From Sphingobacteriaceae bacterium (GTDB lineage: Bacteria > Bacteroidota > Bacteroidia > Sphingobacteriales > Sphingobacteriaceae), in assembly GCA_947463785.1 (NCBI GenBank), contig CANHRG010000001.1, positions 310,001 through 374,000 of the forward strand: a stretch of 64,000 bases of DNA, written 5' to 3'. Under the pieces are notes generated by a model. The model did no database searches, was not told the DNA's origin, and worked only from the letters and a program-made list of their open reading frames with translations. The position numbers and the translations under genes are program-made. How positions within the stretch are numbered: position 1 is the first letter of the stretch; the number at the start of each line of letters is the position of its first letter. This document shows positions 54,135-63,176 of this stretch, piece by piece.

Positions 54135-54697
54135 TTGAGGTAGGCCAAACCCTGGTTCATGAAGATATTGCCTCCCAACAATTCGTTTGCAATTTAAACC
54201 ATTGTAAGGGAGCCTGTTGTATTGAAGGAGATTCGGGGGCTCCGCTACTGGAGAGCGAACTCAATATCCTTGATGAAATCTATCCACAGGTGAAACCGTA
54301 CATGACCGCCAAAGGTATTGAAGCGGTTGAATCCTATGGTACTTCTGTCAAAGATTTCGAAGGCGATTACACTACACCTTGTGTTGATCAAAATAAGGAA
54401 TGTGCCTATGTAACTTGGGAAAACGGAATTACCAAGTGCGCCATTGAAAAAGCCTATGAAGACGGCAAAATAAACTGGAAAAAGCCTATTTCCTGTCATT
54501 TATACCCCATTCGCATTACCGCTTACCCCGAATTTGAGGTTTTACATTACGACCGCTGGCACATCTGCCATTCGGCTTGTTCGCTAGGACAAGAATTGAA
54601 AGTACCGGTATATCAGTTTCTCAAAGAGCCATTGATCAGAAAATATGGGCAGCAATGGTTTGACGACTTACAGGAAAAAGTAAACACATCTATCTAG
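54131..54697 (+). CDS. DUF3109-family cysteine-rich protein
   Basis: 188 residues with ten cysteines: Cys20, 25, 29, 30 ([11 protein letters not shown]), 84, 91, 103, 122, 146 and 150 (HICHSAC). The pattern resembles the CxxCxxxCC-type metal or Fe-S clusters of YkgJ-like proteins with a longer first spacing. No signal peptide is evident, so it should be cytoplasmic. The function is unknown. Its ATG lies in the stop of the DUF3108 gene (ATGA). Confidence 0.88.
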   Translation: MIEVGQTLVHEDIASQQFVCNLNHCKGACCIEGDSGAPLLESELNILDEIYPQVKPYMTAKGIEAVESYGTSVKDFEGDYTTPCVDQNKECAYVTWENGITKCAIEKAYEDGKINWKKPISCHLYPIRITAYPEFEVLHYDRWHICHSACSLGQELKVPVYQFLKEPLIRKYGQQWFDDLQEKVNTSI

Positions 54698-54729
54698 AAA
54701 TTCTTATTTTTAACATCAACCTAAGATCC

Positions 54730-55593
54730 ATGAAAGGAATCATACTTGCCGGCGGATCCGGCACCAGATTACACCCGCTAACATTGGCAGTAAGCAAGCA
54801 GTTAATGCCTGTTTACGATAAGCCTATGATATACTATCCGCTTTCTACCCTAATGCAGGCGGGAATTAATGAAATTCTAATCATCTCTACGCCACACGAT
54901 TTACCTCATTTTGAGAAATTGCTGGGTGATGGACAGCGTTTGGGTTGTAAATTTTCGTATGCCGCACAGGAAGTGCCAAACGGATTGGCACAAGCCTTTG
55001 TAATTGGTGCCGATTTTATCGGATCGGATGATGTGGCATTGATATTAGGTGATAATATTTTTTATGGAGACGGGATGGACCGCCTGATGCAAGAAAGTAC
55101 CCGGCCTAATGGAGGGGTGGTTTTTGCGTACCCGGTAGCCGACCCTGAGCGCTATGGTGTGGTGGAGTTTGATGCGAATAATAAAGCCATCTCCATCGAA
55201 GAGAAACCCAAGCAGCCTAAATCAAATTATGCAGTTCCGGGTTTGTACTTCTACGACAATTCGGTGGTGCAAATTGCTAAAAACATACAGCCTTCTGCCC
55301 GCGGTGAATACGAAATAACCGATGTCAACAAAACGTATTTAGAACAAGGCAAATTGAAAGTTGCGGTCTTGAGCAGAGGAACAGCCTGGTTAGATACCGG
55401 AACCTTTAACTCTTTAATGCAAGCCGGTCAGTTTGTTCAGGTAATTGAAGAGCGTCAAGGTTTGAAAATTGGTTGTGTGGAGGAGATCGCCTACCGCATG
55501 GGCTTTATTACCAAGCATCAATTGAAAGAAATTGCAGAGCCGCTAACCAAAAGTGGTTATGGACAATATTTATTGCGAATTATAAATCAATAA
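54730..55593 (+). CDS. rfbA: Glucose-1-phosphate thymidylyltransferase
   Basis: 287 residues. Makes dTDP-glucose from dTTP and glucose 1-phosphate, the entry to dTDP-rhamnose and related sugars. Nucleotidyltransferase motifs: [47 protein letters not shown] and [17 protein letters not shown]. Length is typical. rfbB, rfbC and rfbD are not adjacent; gmd follows after 13 bases. Confidence 0.95.
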   Translation: MKGIILAGGSGTRLHPLTLAVSKQLMPVYDKPMIYYPLSTLMQAGINEILIISTPHDLPHFEKLLGDGQRLGCKFSYAAQEVPNGLAQAFVIGADFIGSDDVALILGDNIFYGDGMDRLMQESTRPNGGVVFAYPVADPERYGVVEFDANNKAISIEEKPKQPKSNYAVPGLYFYDNSVVQIAKNIQPSARGEYEITDVNKTYLEQGKLKVAVLSRGTAWLDTGTFNSLMQAGQFVQVIEERQGLKIGCVEEIAYRMGFITKHQLKEIAEPLTKSGYGQYLLRIINQ

Positions 55594-55606
55594 GAAGAAT
55601 CGATAC

Positions 55607-56743
55607 ATGAAGGTTGCATTAATTACAGGTATAACCGGTCAGGACGGGGCTTATTTAGCCGAATTTTTATTGAAGAAGGGGTATTTTGTTCATGGTATTA
55701 AAAGAAGAAGTTCGCTATTCAATACCGACCGTATTGATCACTTGTACCAAGATCCGCACGAAGACAATTTGAATCTGAAGTTGCATTATGGAGATCTAAC
55801 CGATTCTACCAACCTGATTCGCATTATACAAGAAACACAACCCGACGAAATTTACAACTTGGCTGCGATGAGCCACGTACACGTGAGTTTCGAAACTCCG
55901 GAATATACCGCCAATGCCGATGGAATTGGCACACTCCGTATTTTAGAAGCTGTTCGCTTGTTGGGCTTGACTAAAAAGACTAAAGTTTACCAAGCTTCTA
56001 CTTCTGAGCTTTACGGATTGGTGCAGGCCGTCCCACAAAGCGAAACCACACCCTTTTATCCACGCTCACCGTATGCAGTCGCTAAATTATATGCCTATTG
56101 GATAACTGTGAACTACCGTGAAGCGTACGACATGTACGCCTGCAACGGTATTCTGTTCAACCACGAAAGTCCGGTTCGTGGTGAAACCTTTGTAACACGT
56201 AAAATTACCCGAGCAGCAGCTAAAATTGCACTTGGTTTGCAAAACACCTTGTATTTAGGTAATCTTTCTGCCCAACGCGATTGGGGTCATGCCAAAGATT
56301 ATGTAGAAGCCATGTGGCTCATTTTGCAACAACAAAAACCCGAAGATTACGTCATTGCTACGGGAGTGACCACCACTGTGCGTGATTTTGTGAAATTGGC
56401 TTTTGAAGAATTGGGTATGGAGATCGAGTTCAGCGGAAAAGCAGAGAACGAAAAAGGAGTCATCATCAATGTGGACGAGAAACGCTGCAAAGAATTGGGT
56501 ATTGATGCAGATAAATTAAAATTAGGAACCACGGTTGTTAAAGTGGATCCTAAATACTACCGCCCAACCGAAGTAGATCTGTTATTGGGAGATCCAAGCA
56601 AAGCCAACAACCAGTTGGGCTGGAAACCGAAATACGATTTGCCGGCATTGGTACAAGATATGGTGCTTTCTGACCTCCAATTGATGAAAAAAGACGAGTA
56701 TTTAAAGAATGGGGGCTTTAATACCCATAACTACTTCGAGTAA
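55607..56743 (+). CDS. gmd: GDP-mannose 4,6-dehydratase
   Basis: 378 residues, extended short-chain dehydrogenase. Forms GDP-4-keto-6-deoxymannose, precursor of GDP-fucose and related sugars. NADP loop [23 protein letters not shown], the active-site regions [11 protein letters not shown] and [15 protein letters not shown] (Tyr and Lys), and [16 protein letters not shown], where many homologues have SPRRG. It presumably feeds the surface glycans, with a fucose synthase encoded elsewhere. A terminator follows. Confidence 0.95.
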   Translation: MKVALITGITGQDGAYLAEFLLKKGYFVHGIKRRSSLFNTDRIDHLYQDPHEDNLNLKLHYGDLTDSTNLIRIIQETQPDEIYNLAAMSHVHVSFETPEYTANADGIGTLRILEAVRLLGLTKKTKVYQASTSELYGLVQAVPQSETTPFYPRSPYAVAKLYAYWITVNYREAYDMYACNGILFNHESPVRGETFVTRKITRAAAKIALGLQNTLYLGNLSAQRDWGHAKDYVEAMWLILQQQKPEDYVIATGVTTTVRDFVKLAFEELGMEIEFSGKAENEKGVIINVDEKRCKELGIDADKLKLGTTVVKVDPKYYRPTEVDLLLGDPSKANNQLGWKPKYDLPALVQDMVLSDLQLMKKDEYLKNGGFNTHNYFE

Positions 56744-56765
56744 TTGCGATCGTTTTTAACGAAGT

Positions 56766-56799
56766 AATCCTGCTAACTATTCCGCTAGCAGGATTTTTT
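56766..56799 (+). terminator. Intrinsic terminator of rfbA-gmd
   Basis: A 10-bp stem (56766-56775 with 56786-56795) with a 10-base loop runs into a T-run, 23 bases after the gmd stop. Confidence 0.88.
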
Positions 56800-56816
56800 A
56801 TATATCAATTTTTATA

Positions 56817-56854
56817 AAAATAACTATAAATAACTACCTATAAATAGTTATTTT
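56817..56854. repeat. AT-rich inverted repeat with internal 9-bp direct repeat
   Basis: Arms of 11 bp (56817-56827 and 56844-56854) are perfect complements with a 16-base loop. A 9-bp direct repeat CTATAAATA occurs at 56824-56832 and 56838-56846. It lies in the 229-base space between gmd and dxs, just after the gmd terminator. The role is unknown; it could be a protein-binding site or a weak second hairpin. Confidence 0.5.
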
Positions 56855-56961
56855 AATCACAAAACTAAAAAAGTGTTTGCTAAACTGTTTTGTTGTGCAT
56901 ATCAACACAGGCCAAGACTGGGGAAATGGGAAAGAAAAAGATTGTTGAGCTGTATTTGGTT

Positions 56962-56979
56962 TTCTTAACTAGTTAAGAA
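56962..56979. repeat. 18-bp perfect palindrome at the dxs stop codon
   Basis: TTCTTAACTAGTTAAGAA is its own reverse complement and includes the dxs stop codon (56973-56975). No T-run follows on either strand, so it is not a standard terminator. The role is unknown. Confidence 0.5.
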
Positions 56980-58901
56980 GCCATCGTTTTGGTAGTACGT
57001 GCTACGGCAAAACTCTTAACCGCTTGTTGAATGGCAGCTGCATCGTATTGGCATTCCGCCCACAATTCAGGCTGTTCGCCGTGTTCAATAACTTGGTCAG
57101 GAATACCTAAGCGAACCAATTTGGCGGCATAACCATGATCGGCCATGAACTCGGCCACTGCCGAACCCATACCACCTTGTAAACAGCCGTCCTCCACCGT
57201 AATGATGTTTTTAAATTTGGAGAACACTTCATGTAAAAGTGCTTCGTCAAGCGGTTTCACAAAACGCAAATCGTAATGTGCCGGATGAATGCCTTCTGCA
57301 TTCAATTCCTGGCAGGCTTTAACTGCTTCGTTACCAATGTGTCCAATGGTTAGAATGGCTACATCTTCACCATCGCAAATTTTACGGCCTTTTCCTACCG
57401 GGATAGCCTTAAACGGACGTTTCCAGTCGGGCATCACTCCGTTACCTCTTGGGTAACGAATAGAGAATGGCCCCATATTTTCCTGCTGAGCAGTAAACAT
57501 GAGGTTGCGTAGTTCTTCCTCATTCATCGGTGCAGAAACCACCATATTCGGAATGCAACGCATGTAAGCCAAATCGTACGCTCCGTGGTGCGTTGGTCCG
57601 TCGGCACCGGCAACTCCGCCTCGGTCTAAACAAAAAACCACATTTAGTTTCTGGATAGCTACGTCGTGGATCACCTGATCGTAAGCACGCTGCATAAAGC
57701 TGGAGTAGATGTTACAAAACGGCACCAGACCTTGTGTAGCCAATCCGGCTGAAAACGTAACGGCATGCTGCTCGGCAATACCTACGTCGAAAGCCCGATT
57801 CGGCATGGCTTTCATCATGATGTTTAAAGAACATCCGGAAGGCATAGCCGGTGTTATTCCCATAATTTTAGGGTTTTGCTCGGCCAGTTCTACAATACTA
57901 TGCCCGAAAACATCTTGGTATTTTGGTGGCTGTGGCTTATCTGAAACGGATTTCTTGATTTCGCCGGTTATTTTGTCGAATAAACCCGGCGCATGCCATT
58001 TGGTTTGGTCTTGTTCGGCCAAAGCATAGCCTTTACCTTTTACGGTAACGCAATGCAATAACTTCGGACCTGGAATATTTTTGAGATCGCGAAGCACTTT
58101 AACCAGGTGTTCTACATCGTGACCATCAATTGGTCCGAAATACCTGAAATTAAGTGCTTCAAAGAAATTGCTCTTTTTAAGCAGGGTTCCTTTAATGCTT
58201 TTTTCAATCTTTTTAACCAGTTCGTGGGCATTAGGTCCAAGTGAAGACAGTTTACTCAGAACCTGAGAAACGTCATCGCGGAAGCGGTTATAGGATTTAG
58301 AAGTTGTAATATCGGTTAGGTATTCTTTCAAGGCCCCAACATTAGGGTCGATAGACATACAGTTATCGTTCAGAATAACCAATAGGTTAGAATTTTCAAT
58401 ACCGGCATGGTTCAATGCCTCAAAAGCCAAACCAGCGGTCATAGCACCATCGCCAATTACAGCCACGTGTTGTTTCTCGGTATTACCCTGATACTGCGAA
58501 GCCACGGCCATTCCCAATGCTGCAGAAATAGAGGTAGAAGAGTGGCCTACGCCAAAAGTGTCGTATTCACTTTCAGATCGTTTTGGGAAACCGCTAATGC
58601 CTTTATAAACCCGGTTTGTATGAAATTTCTCCCGTCTTCCGGTTAAAATCTTGTGTCCGTAAGCCTGATGGCCTACATCCCAAACCAATAAATCATCGGG
58701 GGTATTGAGTACATAATGCAAGGCCACACTCAGTTCAACCACACCCAAACTTGCCCCGAAATGCCCGCCATTAACCGAAACAATATCGATAATATATTGA
58801 CGCAATTCAGCACAAATCTGCTCCAGCTCGCTCTCCTTGAATTTTTTCAAGTCGGCCGGGGTGATGATCTGTTCTAAAAGCTCTCCTGCTTTAATGTCCA
58901 T
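56973..58901 (-). CDS. dxs: 1-deoxy-D-xylulose-5-phosphate synthase
   Basis: 642 residues from ATG 58901. First step of the MEP pathway: condenses pyruvate and glyceraldehyde 3-phosphate with thiamine diphosphate. Motifs: VWDVGHQAYGHKILTGR, the TPP-binding VIGDGAMTAGLAFEALNHAG, YFGPIDGHD, DVGIAEQHAVTFSAGLA and CLDRGGVAGADGPTHHGAYD. The frame stays open upstream to 58970, but the extra 23 residues do not fit the family. It complements ispF at 29522 in the same pathway. Confidence 0.96.
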   Translation of the reverse strand: MDIKAGELLEQIITPADLKKFKESELEQICAELRQYIIDIVSVNGGHFGASLGVVELSVALHYVLNTPDDLLVWDVGHQAYGHKILTGRREKFHTNRVYKGISGFPKRSESEYDTFGVGHSSTSISAALGMAVASQYQGNTEKQHVAVIGDGAMTAGLAFEALNHAGIENSNLLVILNDNCMSIDPNVGALKEYLTDITTSKSYNRFRDDVSQVLSKLSSLGPNAHELVKKIEKSIKGTLLKKSNFFEALNFRYFGPIDGHDVEHLVKVLRDLKNIPGPKLLHCVTVKGKGYALAEQDQTKWHAPGLFDKITGEIKKSVSDKPQPPKYQDVFGHSIVELAEQNPKIMGITPAMPSGCSLNIMMKAMPNRAFDVGIAEQHAVTFSAGLATQGLVPFCNIYSSFMQRAYDQVIHDVAIQKLNVVFCLDRGGVAGADGPTHHGAYDLAYMRCIPNMVVSAPMNEEELRNLMFTAQQENMGPFSIRYPRGNGVMPDWKRPFKAIPVGKGRKICDGEDVAILTIGHIGNEAVKACQELNAEGIHPAHYDLRFVKPLDEALLHEVFSKFKNIITVEDGCLQGGMGSAVAEFMADHGYAAKLVRLGIPDQVIEHGEQPELWAECQYDAAAIQQAVKSFAVARTTKTMAS

Positions 58902-59006
58902 AGCTGATGTTGTTCCCAAATAGATGTGAGGACACAAATTACGCAATTTTGTGCCTAATAATAACCACAATTTATATTTTTTGAATGTAAAACTTCCTAA
59001 ATGATT

Positions 59007-59014
59007 TATTTTTG
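59007..59014 (+). promoter_or_regulatory. TAnnTTTG -7 box of scpA
   Basis: TATTTTTG lies ten bases before the ATG at 59025. Confidence 0.5.
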
Positions 59015-59024
59015 ATGTTTACTG

Positions 59025-59777
59025 ATGGAGAATAGCGATCATTTCGAGATAAAATTACCCAAGTTTGAAGGTCCTTTCGACTTGTTGCTGTTCTTTATTG
59101 AACGGGACGAATTGGATATTCACGATATTCCGATTGCCAAAATTACCGACGATTTCCTGAATTACATTCACCAGTTGAACGCACTCAATATGGAAGTGGC
59201 CAGTGAATTTATTTACGTTGCTGCAACCTTAATGCGTATCAAAGCCAAAATGCTCTTGCCACGTCAGGAATTGGATGAGGAAGGAAATGAGATCGATCAC
59301 CGCCGCGATCTGGTGCAAAAACTGCTCGAATACAAACGATTTAAAGAAGTTTCGGAACACTTTAAAACACTGGAAGACCAACGCTTTTTGCACGAAAAAA
59401 GGGGTCATATTGCCCTGGATCTAGAGCAAATTGTGAGCCAGTCTGCCAGCCCGGGTGAAGAACTAGCTTCTTTTGATTTGTATAAATTGATGATGACCTA
59501 TGAACGGGTAATGGGTAAATACGATTTGCGAAGCCGAGAGGTAAAGCATACCGTTGTTCAATACCCCTACACTATCGAAAAGCAAAAACAAATCATTCTT
59601 GATTTATTGGCAATTAATAAAAAGTTAGATTTTAATTACTTGCTGAAACAGTCGGAGAACAAGGTTCAATTTGTGTATAATTTTCTGGCAATGCTTGAGA
59701 TGTTGCAGCAACAGATGGTCGATATTCAGTTGGGCTTGGGCTTCAACAATTTTTGGTTGGAAGCTAAAACGAACTAA
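59025..59777 (+). CDS. scpA: Segregation and condensation protein A
   Basis: 250 residues. Kleisin that bridges the SMC dimer in chromosome condensation. The N-terminal kleisin motif FEIKLPKFEGPFDLLLFFIERDELDI and the conserved EVASEFIYVAATLMRIKAKMLLP are clear; a C-terminal winged-helix part follows. scpB is not adjacent. It starts divergently from dxs. Confidence 0.95.
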   Translation: MENSDHFEIKLPKFEGPFDLLLFFIERDELDIHDIPIAKITDDFLNYIHQLNALNMEVASEFIYVAATLMRIKAKMLLPRQELDEEGNEIDHRRDLVQKLLEYKRFKEVSEHFKTLEDQRFLHEKRGHIALDLEQIVSQSASPGEELASFDLYKLMMTYERVMGKYDLRSREVKHTVVQYPYTIEKQKQIILDLLAINKKLDFNYLLKQSENKVQFVYNFLAMLEMLQQQMVDIQLGLGFNNFWLEAKTN

Positions 59778-59838
59778 GTCTCAATTTTCTGAGATTTCGC
59801 TTCGCAGATAGGATTAAATCCGTATTTTTAACCACCTA

Positions 59839-59846
59839 TATTTTTG
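59839..59846 (+). promoter_or_regulatory. TAnnTTTG -7 box of glyA
   Basis: TATTTTTG followed by four bases (TTTC) and the glyA ATG, so a leaderless or near-leaderless mRNA is expected. Confidence 0.55.
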
Positions 59847-59850
59847 TTTC

Positions 59851-61125
59851 ATGAAGAGAGATAAACTCATTTTTAGCCTTATTCAGGAAGAATTAGAACG
59901 TCAGGAAAACGGAATTGAACTAATTGCTTCAGAAAACTTTGTTAGCCCTCAGGTAATGGAGGCTGCAGGTTCGGTATTGACCAATAAATATGCCGAAGGC
60001 CTACCCGGAAAACGCTATTACGGCGGATGTGAAGTGGTTGATGAAATTGAAAATATAGCCATTGACCGTGCAAAACAATTGTTCAATGCAGCTTGGGCTA
60101 ACGTGCAACCGCATTCTGGGGCTCAGGCTAATGCGGCGGTTTTTCTTGCATTGTTAAATCCGGGTGATAAAATTTTAGGGTTTGACCTCTCTCATGGCGG
60201 ACATTTGACCCACGGTTCTCCAGTTAATTTCTCTGGTAAACTGTATCAGCCTTTCTTTTATGGCGTTGATAAAGAAACAGGTTTAATTGATTATGCTCAA
60301 CTTGAAAAAGTAGCGCTAAAAGAAAAACCAAAACTGATTATTTGCGGTGCTTCTGCATACTCCAGAGAATGGGATTATGCCTTTATTCGTAAGGTTGCCG
60401 ATCAGATTGGCGCCTTGGTTTTGGCTGATATTTCTCACCCATCAGGCTTGATTGCTCGTGGTTTGCTAGATGATCCGCTACCGCATTGCCATGTGGTAAC
60501 TACTACCACCCACAAAACTTTACGTGGTCCACGTGGCGGGATGATCATGATGGGTAAAGATTTTGAAAATCCCTTCGGATTGAAAACACCTAAAGGCGAA
60601 ATCCGGATGATGTCTTCAGTATTAGACGGAGCAGTTTTCCCTGGAACCCAAGGTGGACCTTTAGAACATATAATTGCTGCCAAAGCGATTGCCTACGGAG
60701 AAGCCTTGAGCGAAAGCTACATGAAATACATTATTCAGGTGAAGAAAAATGCTGCTGCAATGGCAAATGCGCTAGTTGAAAGAGGTTATCAAATTATTTC
60801 TGGCGGTACAGATAACCACTTGATGTTGCTCGACCTTAGAAATAAAAACATTACCGGTAAGGCTGCTGAAGCAGCTTTGGGCGAAGCAGGGATTACCGTG
60901 AATAAAAATATGGTGCCTTACGATGATAAATCACCGTTTGTAACTTCCGGTATTCGTTTAGGAACGCCGGCAATTACTACCCGTGGCTTGAAAGAAAAGC
61001 ACATGGAAACGATAGTAGGTTTGATTGATGAAGTTATTCAGAAACCGGATAATGCTGCTCATTTGCGGAAAATTCATCAAAAAGTAGCCGAAATGATGGG
61101 TAAGCATCCCTTGTATAAGGCCTAA
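59851..61125 (+). CDS. glyA: Serine hydroxymethyltransferase
   Basis: 424 residues. PLP enzyme that interconverts serine and glycine and feeds one-carbon units to tetrahydrofolate. Conserved parts are [35 protein letters not shown], and the PLP lysine Lys222 in [15 protein letters not shown], plus [12 protein letters not shown] and [13 protein letters not shown]. Length is normal. The 109-base space to the convergent comF gene has no convincing terminator. Confidence 0.97.
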   Translation: MKRDKLIFSLIQEELERQENGIELIASENFVSPQVMEAAGSVLTNKYAEGLPGKRYYGGCEVVDEIENIAIDRAKQLFNAAWANVQPHSGAQANAAVFLALLNPGDKILGFDLSHGGHLTHGSPVNFSGKLYQPFFYGVDKETGLIDYAQLEKVALKEKPKLIICGASAYSREWDYAFIRKVADQIGALVLADISHPSGLIARGLLDDPLPHCHVVTTTTHKTLRGPRGGMIMMGKDFENPFGLKTPKGEIRMMSSVLDGAVFPGTQGGPLEHIIAAKAIAYGEALSESYMKYIIQVKKNAAAMANALVERGYQIISGGTDNHLMLLDLRNKNITGKAAEAALGEAGITVNKNMVPYDDKSPFVTSGIRLGTPAITTRGLKEKHMETIVGLIDEVIQKPDNAAHLRKIHQKVAEMMGKHPLYKA

Positions 61126-61234
61126 AAATAGGAAAGAGCCGAGCGAATACAATCCCGACCCTTTCACTAATTGAAAATTAACGCAGGTCTTTATACGTAA
61201 ATCGCGTATATGAGGTTACATTTATTTTCAATTT

Positions 61235-61930
61235 TTATTCTGCATAAGCTAGGCAAGCCAAGCTGATGCGTACGTTTGCCTCTTGTAAGCACAAGGCACA
61301 GGCCTCGAGTGTCGAACCCGTAGTTACTACGTCATCAACCAACAGTATGTGTTTTTGCCGGAGACAATCCCCATCTGTCAACACAAACGCCTCTTGCATG
61401 TTTTCGAACCGAGCAAATCTAGACTTACGGGTTTGAGTTTGGGTATTCAAATTGCGACACAAGGTATTGATCGATACGGGGATATCCAGAGCCAGGCTCA
61501 AGCCTTCAGCAATACAGGCACTTTGGTTGTAACCTCTTAATTTCAACTTTTTTGGATGTAAAGGCACTGGAATGATCAGGTCGGGTTTGATAAAAATCGA
61601 GGATTCAGCTAATTGTTGGCCGTACAATTCCCCCATGCGCTTACCTAGTTCTTGTCGCTTTTTGTACTTGATTTCGTGGAGTAAGCGCTGCGTTCGGCCT
61701 CCCTTTTTAAAATGCAAAAAAGCTCCCGCTTGAACGAGTTCAACCCTTCCCCAAAACTGTCGGGCCAATCGGTTATCGCGATCTTGGTGAAAATTGGTGT
61801 AAGGAAGTTTATACAAACAGGAAACGCAGATTTGATCTTCTCCTTTAATTAAGTTTCTGCTGCATGCTCCGCAAAGCTCAGGAAAAATTAATGACAGAAA
61901 ATCATGCAGAAAACTAACTAGGATAGTCAT
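61235..61930 (-). CDS. ComF-family phosphoribosyltransferase-like protein
   Basis: 231 residues. An N-terminal four-Cys zinc finger (CGACSRNLIKGEDQICVSC) is followed by a phosphoribosyltransferase fold with IIPVPLHPKKLKLRGYNQS and the PRPP loop HILLVDDVVTTGSTLEAC. ComF proteins act in DNA uptake in naturally competent bacteria; in other species the role is unclear. It lies 36 bases downstream of rlmN on the same strand and is probably co-transcribed with it. Confidence 0.92.
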   Translation of the reverse strand: MTILVSFLHDFLSLIFPELCGACSRNLIKGEDQICVSCLYKLPYTNFHQDRDNRLARQFWGRVELVQAGAFLHFKKGGRTQRLLHEIKYKKRQELGKRMGELYGQQLAESSIFIKPDLIIPVPLHPKKLKLRGYNQSACIAEGLSLALDIPVSINTLCRNLNTQTQTRKSRFARFENMQEAFVLTDGDCLRQKHILLVDDVVTTGSTLEACALCLQEANVRISLACLAYAE

Positions 61931-61966
61931 CCCAATTAAACGAAAAAATTTTCGAAAAATTGGATT

Positions 61967-63013
61967 TTACTGTTCTTTCACTGCCAGTTGGCCACAGGCG
62001 GCATCAATATCTTTTCCGCGGCTGCGTCTGATATTGGTTACGATTCCCTGCTTTTTCAAATAATCGGCGAAAGCCTCAATCTTATCGACTTCAGCGTTTA
62101 GGAAACTCGCCATAGAAATGGGGTTGTATTCAATGATGTTGACTTTACAGGGTACATGTTTGCAGAATTTCGCCAGCTCCTGAGCATCTTCCAACCCATC
62201 GTTAAAATCGTTAAATACAATGTATTCGTAGGTAACCGGGTTTTTGGTTTTGGCGAAATAATACTTTAAGGCTTCGGCTAATGCCTTTAAACTGTTTTGT
62301 TCATTGATCGGCATAATTTCATTGCGCTTCTGATCATTAGCGGCATGTAATGAAAGTGCCAAGTTGAATTTTACGCCATCATCACCCAATTTTTTGATCA
62401 TTTTGGCAATACCGGCAGTAGACACGGTAATCCGTTTGTACGACATGTTCAGGCCATCTTCGGCAGTAATCCGCCCAATCGATTTCAATACATTTGCGTA
62501 ATTGAGCAGCGGTTCGCCCATGCCCATATACACAATGTTGGTAAGCGGCAAGTTGTAATTTTCTTCTGCTTGTTTGGAAATCAGGACTACTTGATCAAAA
62601 ATTTCATCGGCGTTGAGGTTGCGCTTGCGTTCCATGTAGCCGGTGGCACAAAATTTACAGGTTAGGCTGCAGCCCACTTGTGAACTCACACAGGCAGTCA
62701 TTCTTTCTGGAGTAGGAATCAAGACTCCTTCAATAATGTGATTATCGTGTAAACGGAAAGTATTCTTGATCGTTTTATCGGTGCTAAACTGCGACTGATG
62801 GATGCTTACATATTTAATGACGAATTGTTCTTTGAGTTTCTCCCGCAAAGGTTTGGAGAGGTTACTCATCTCGTCAAAATTGGTGCACGCTTTTTCCCAT
62901 AGCCATTCATAGACTTGTTTAGCTCGAAATACAGGCTCACCCATGGCCTGAAAATGCACTTTCAACGCATCCAGAGAGAGGTTTCGAATATCGATGAGGG
63001 TATTTTGTGACAT
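61967..63013 (-). CDS. rlmN: Dual-specificity RNA methyltransferase RlmN
   Basis: 348 residues, radical SAM enzyme that methylates C2 of A2503 in 23S rRNA and A37 in some tRNAs. The Fe-S motif is Cys115-x3-Cys119-x2-Cys122 (GCSLTCKFCATG), and the catalytic cysteine is Cys340 (IDAACGQLA). NIVYMGMGEPLLNY and RITVSTAGI are also typical. It starts seven bases after a TAAGTTTG box on the minus strand. Confidence 0.96.
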   Translation of the reverse strand: MSQNTLIDIRNLSLDALKVHFQAMGEPVFRAKQVYEWLWEKACTNFDEMSNLSKPLREKLKEQFVIKYVSIHQSQFSTDKTIKNTFRLHDNHIIEGVLIPTPERMTACVSSQVGCSLTCKFCATGYMERKRNLNADEIFDQVVLISKQAEENYNLPLTNIVYMGMGEPLLNYANVLKSIGRITAEDGLNMSYKRITVSTAGIAKMIKKLGDDGVKFNLALSLHAANDQKRNEIMPINEQNSLKALAEALKYYFAKTKNPVTYEYIVFNDFNDGLEDAQELAKFCKHVPCKVNIIEYNPISMASFLNAEVDKIEAFADYLKKQGIVTNIRRSRGKDIDAACGQLAVKEQ

Positions 63014-63020
63014 GCCTTTG

Positions 63021-63028
63021 CAAACTTA
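63021..63028 (-). promoter_or_regulatory. TAnnTTTG -7 box of rlmN
   Basis: TAAGTTTG on the minus strand, seven bases before the rlmN ATG, giving a very short leader. Confidence 0.52.
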
Positions 63029-63091
63029 CCGATTTTTAAAAAATTAACTCTTTAAAATAATTTTTGTAGCTAGAACGAAACAATTTTATTT

Positions 63092-63099
63092 TATTTTTG
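63092..63099 (+). promoter_or_regulatory. TAnnTTTG -7 box of the amidohydrolase gene
   Basis: TATTTTTG lies 77 bases before the ATG at 63177, so this transcript would have a longer leader than its neighbours. No clear hairpin or riboswitch was seen in that leader. Confidence 0.45.
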
Positions 63100-63176
63100 C
63101 TTGTAGTTATTCAACCACACCTCAATCACCAATTGGCTGCGACTCCATGTATGAATGATGTGATAGACTTTAGAAA

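Noticed and set aside
56874..56973. Short GTG-started ORF before the dxs stop
   Set aside because: About 30 codons, no recognisable features, no promoter box at a suitable distance.
61170..61232. Weak inverted repeats (TATACG/CGTATA and ATTGAAAAT/ATTTTCAAT) between glyA and comF
   Set aside because: The stems are short and AT-rich with long loops, so I could not support a terminator call.
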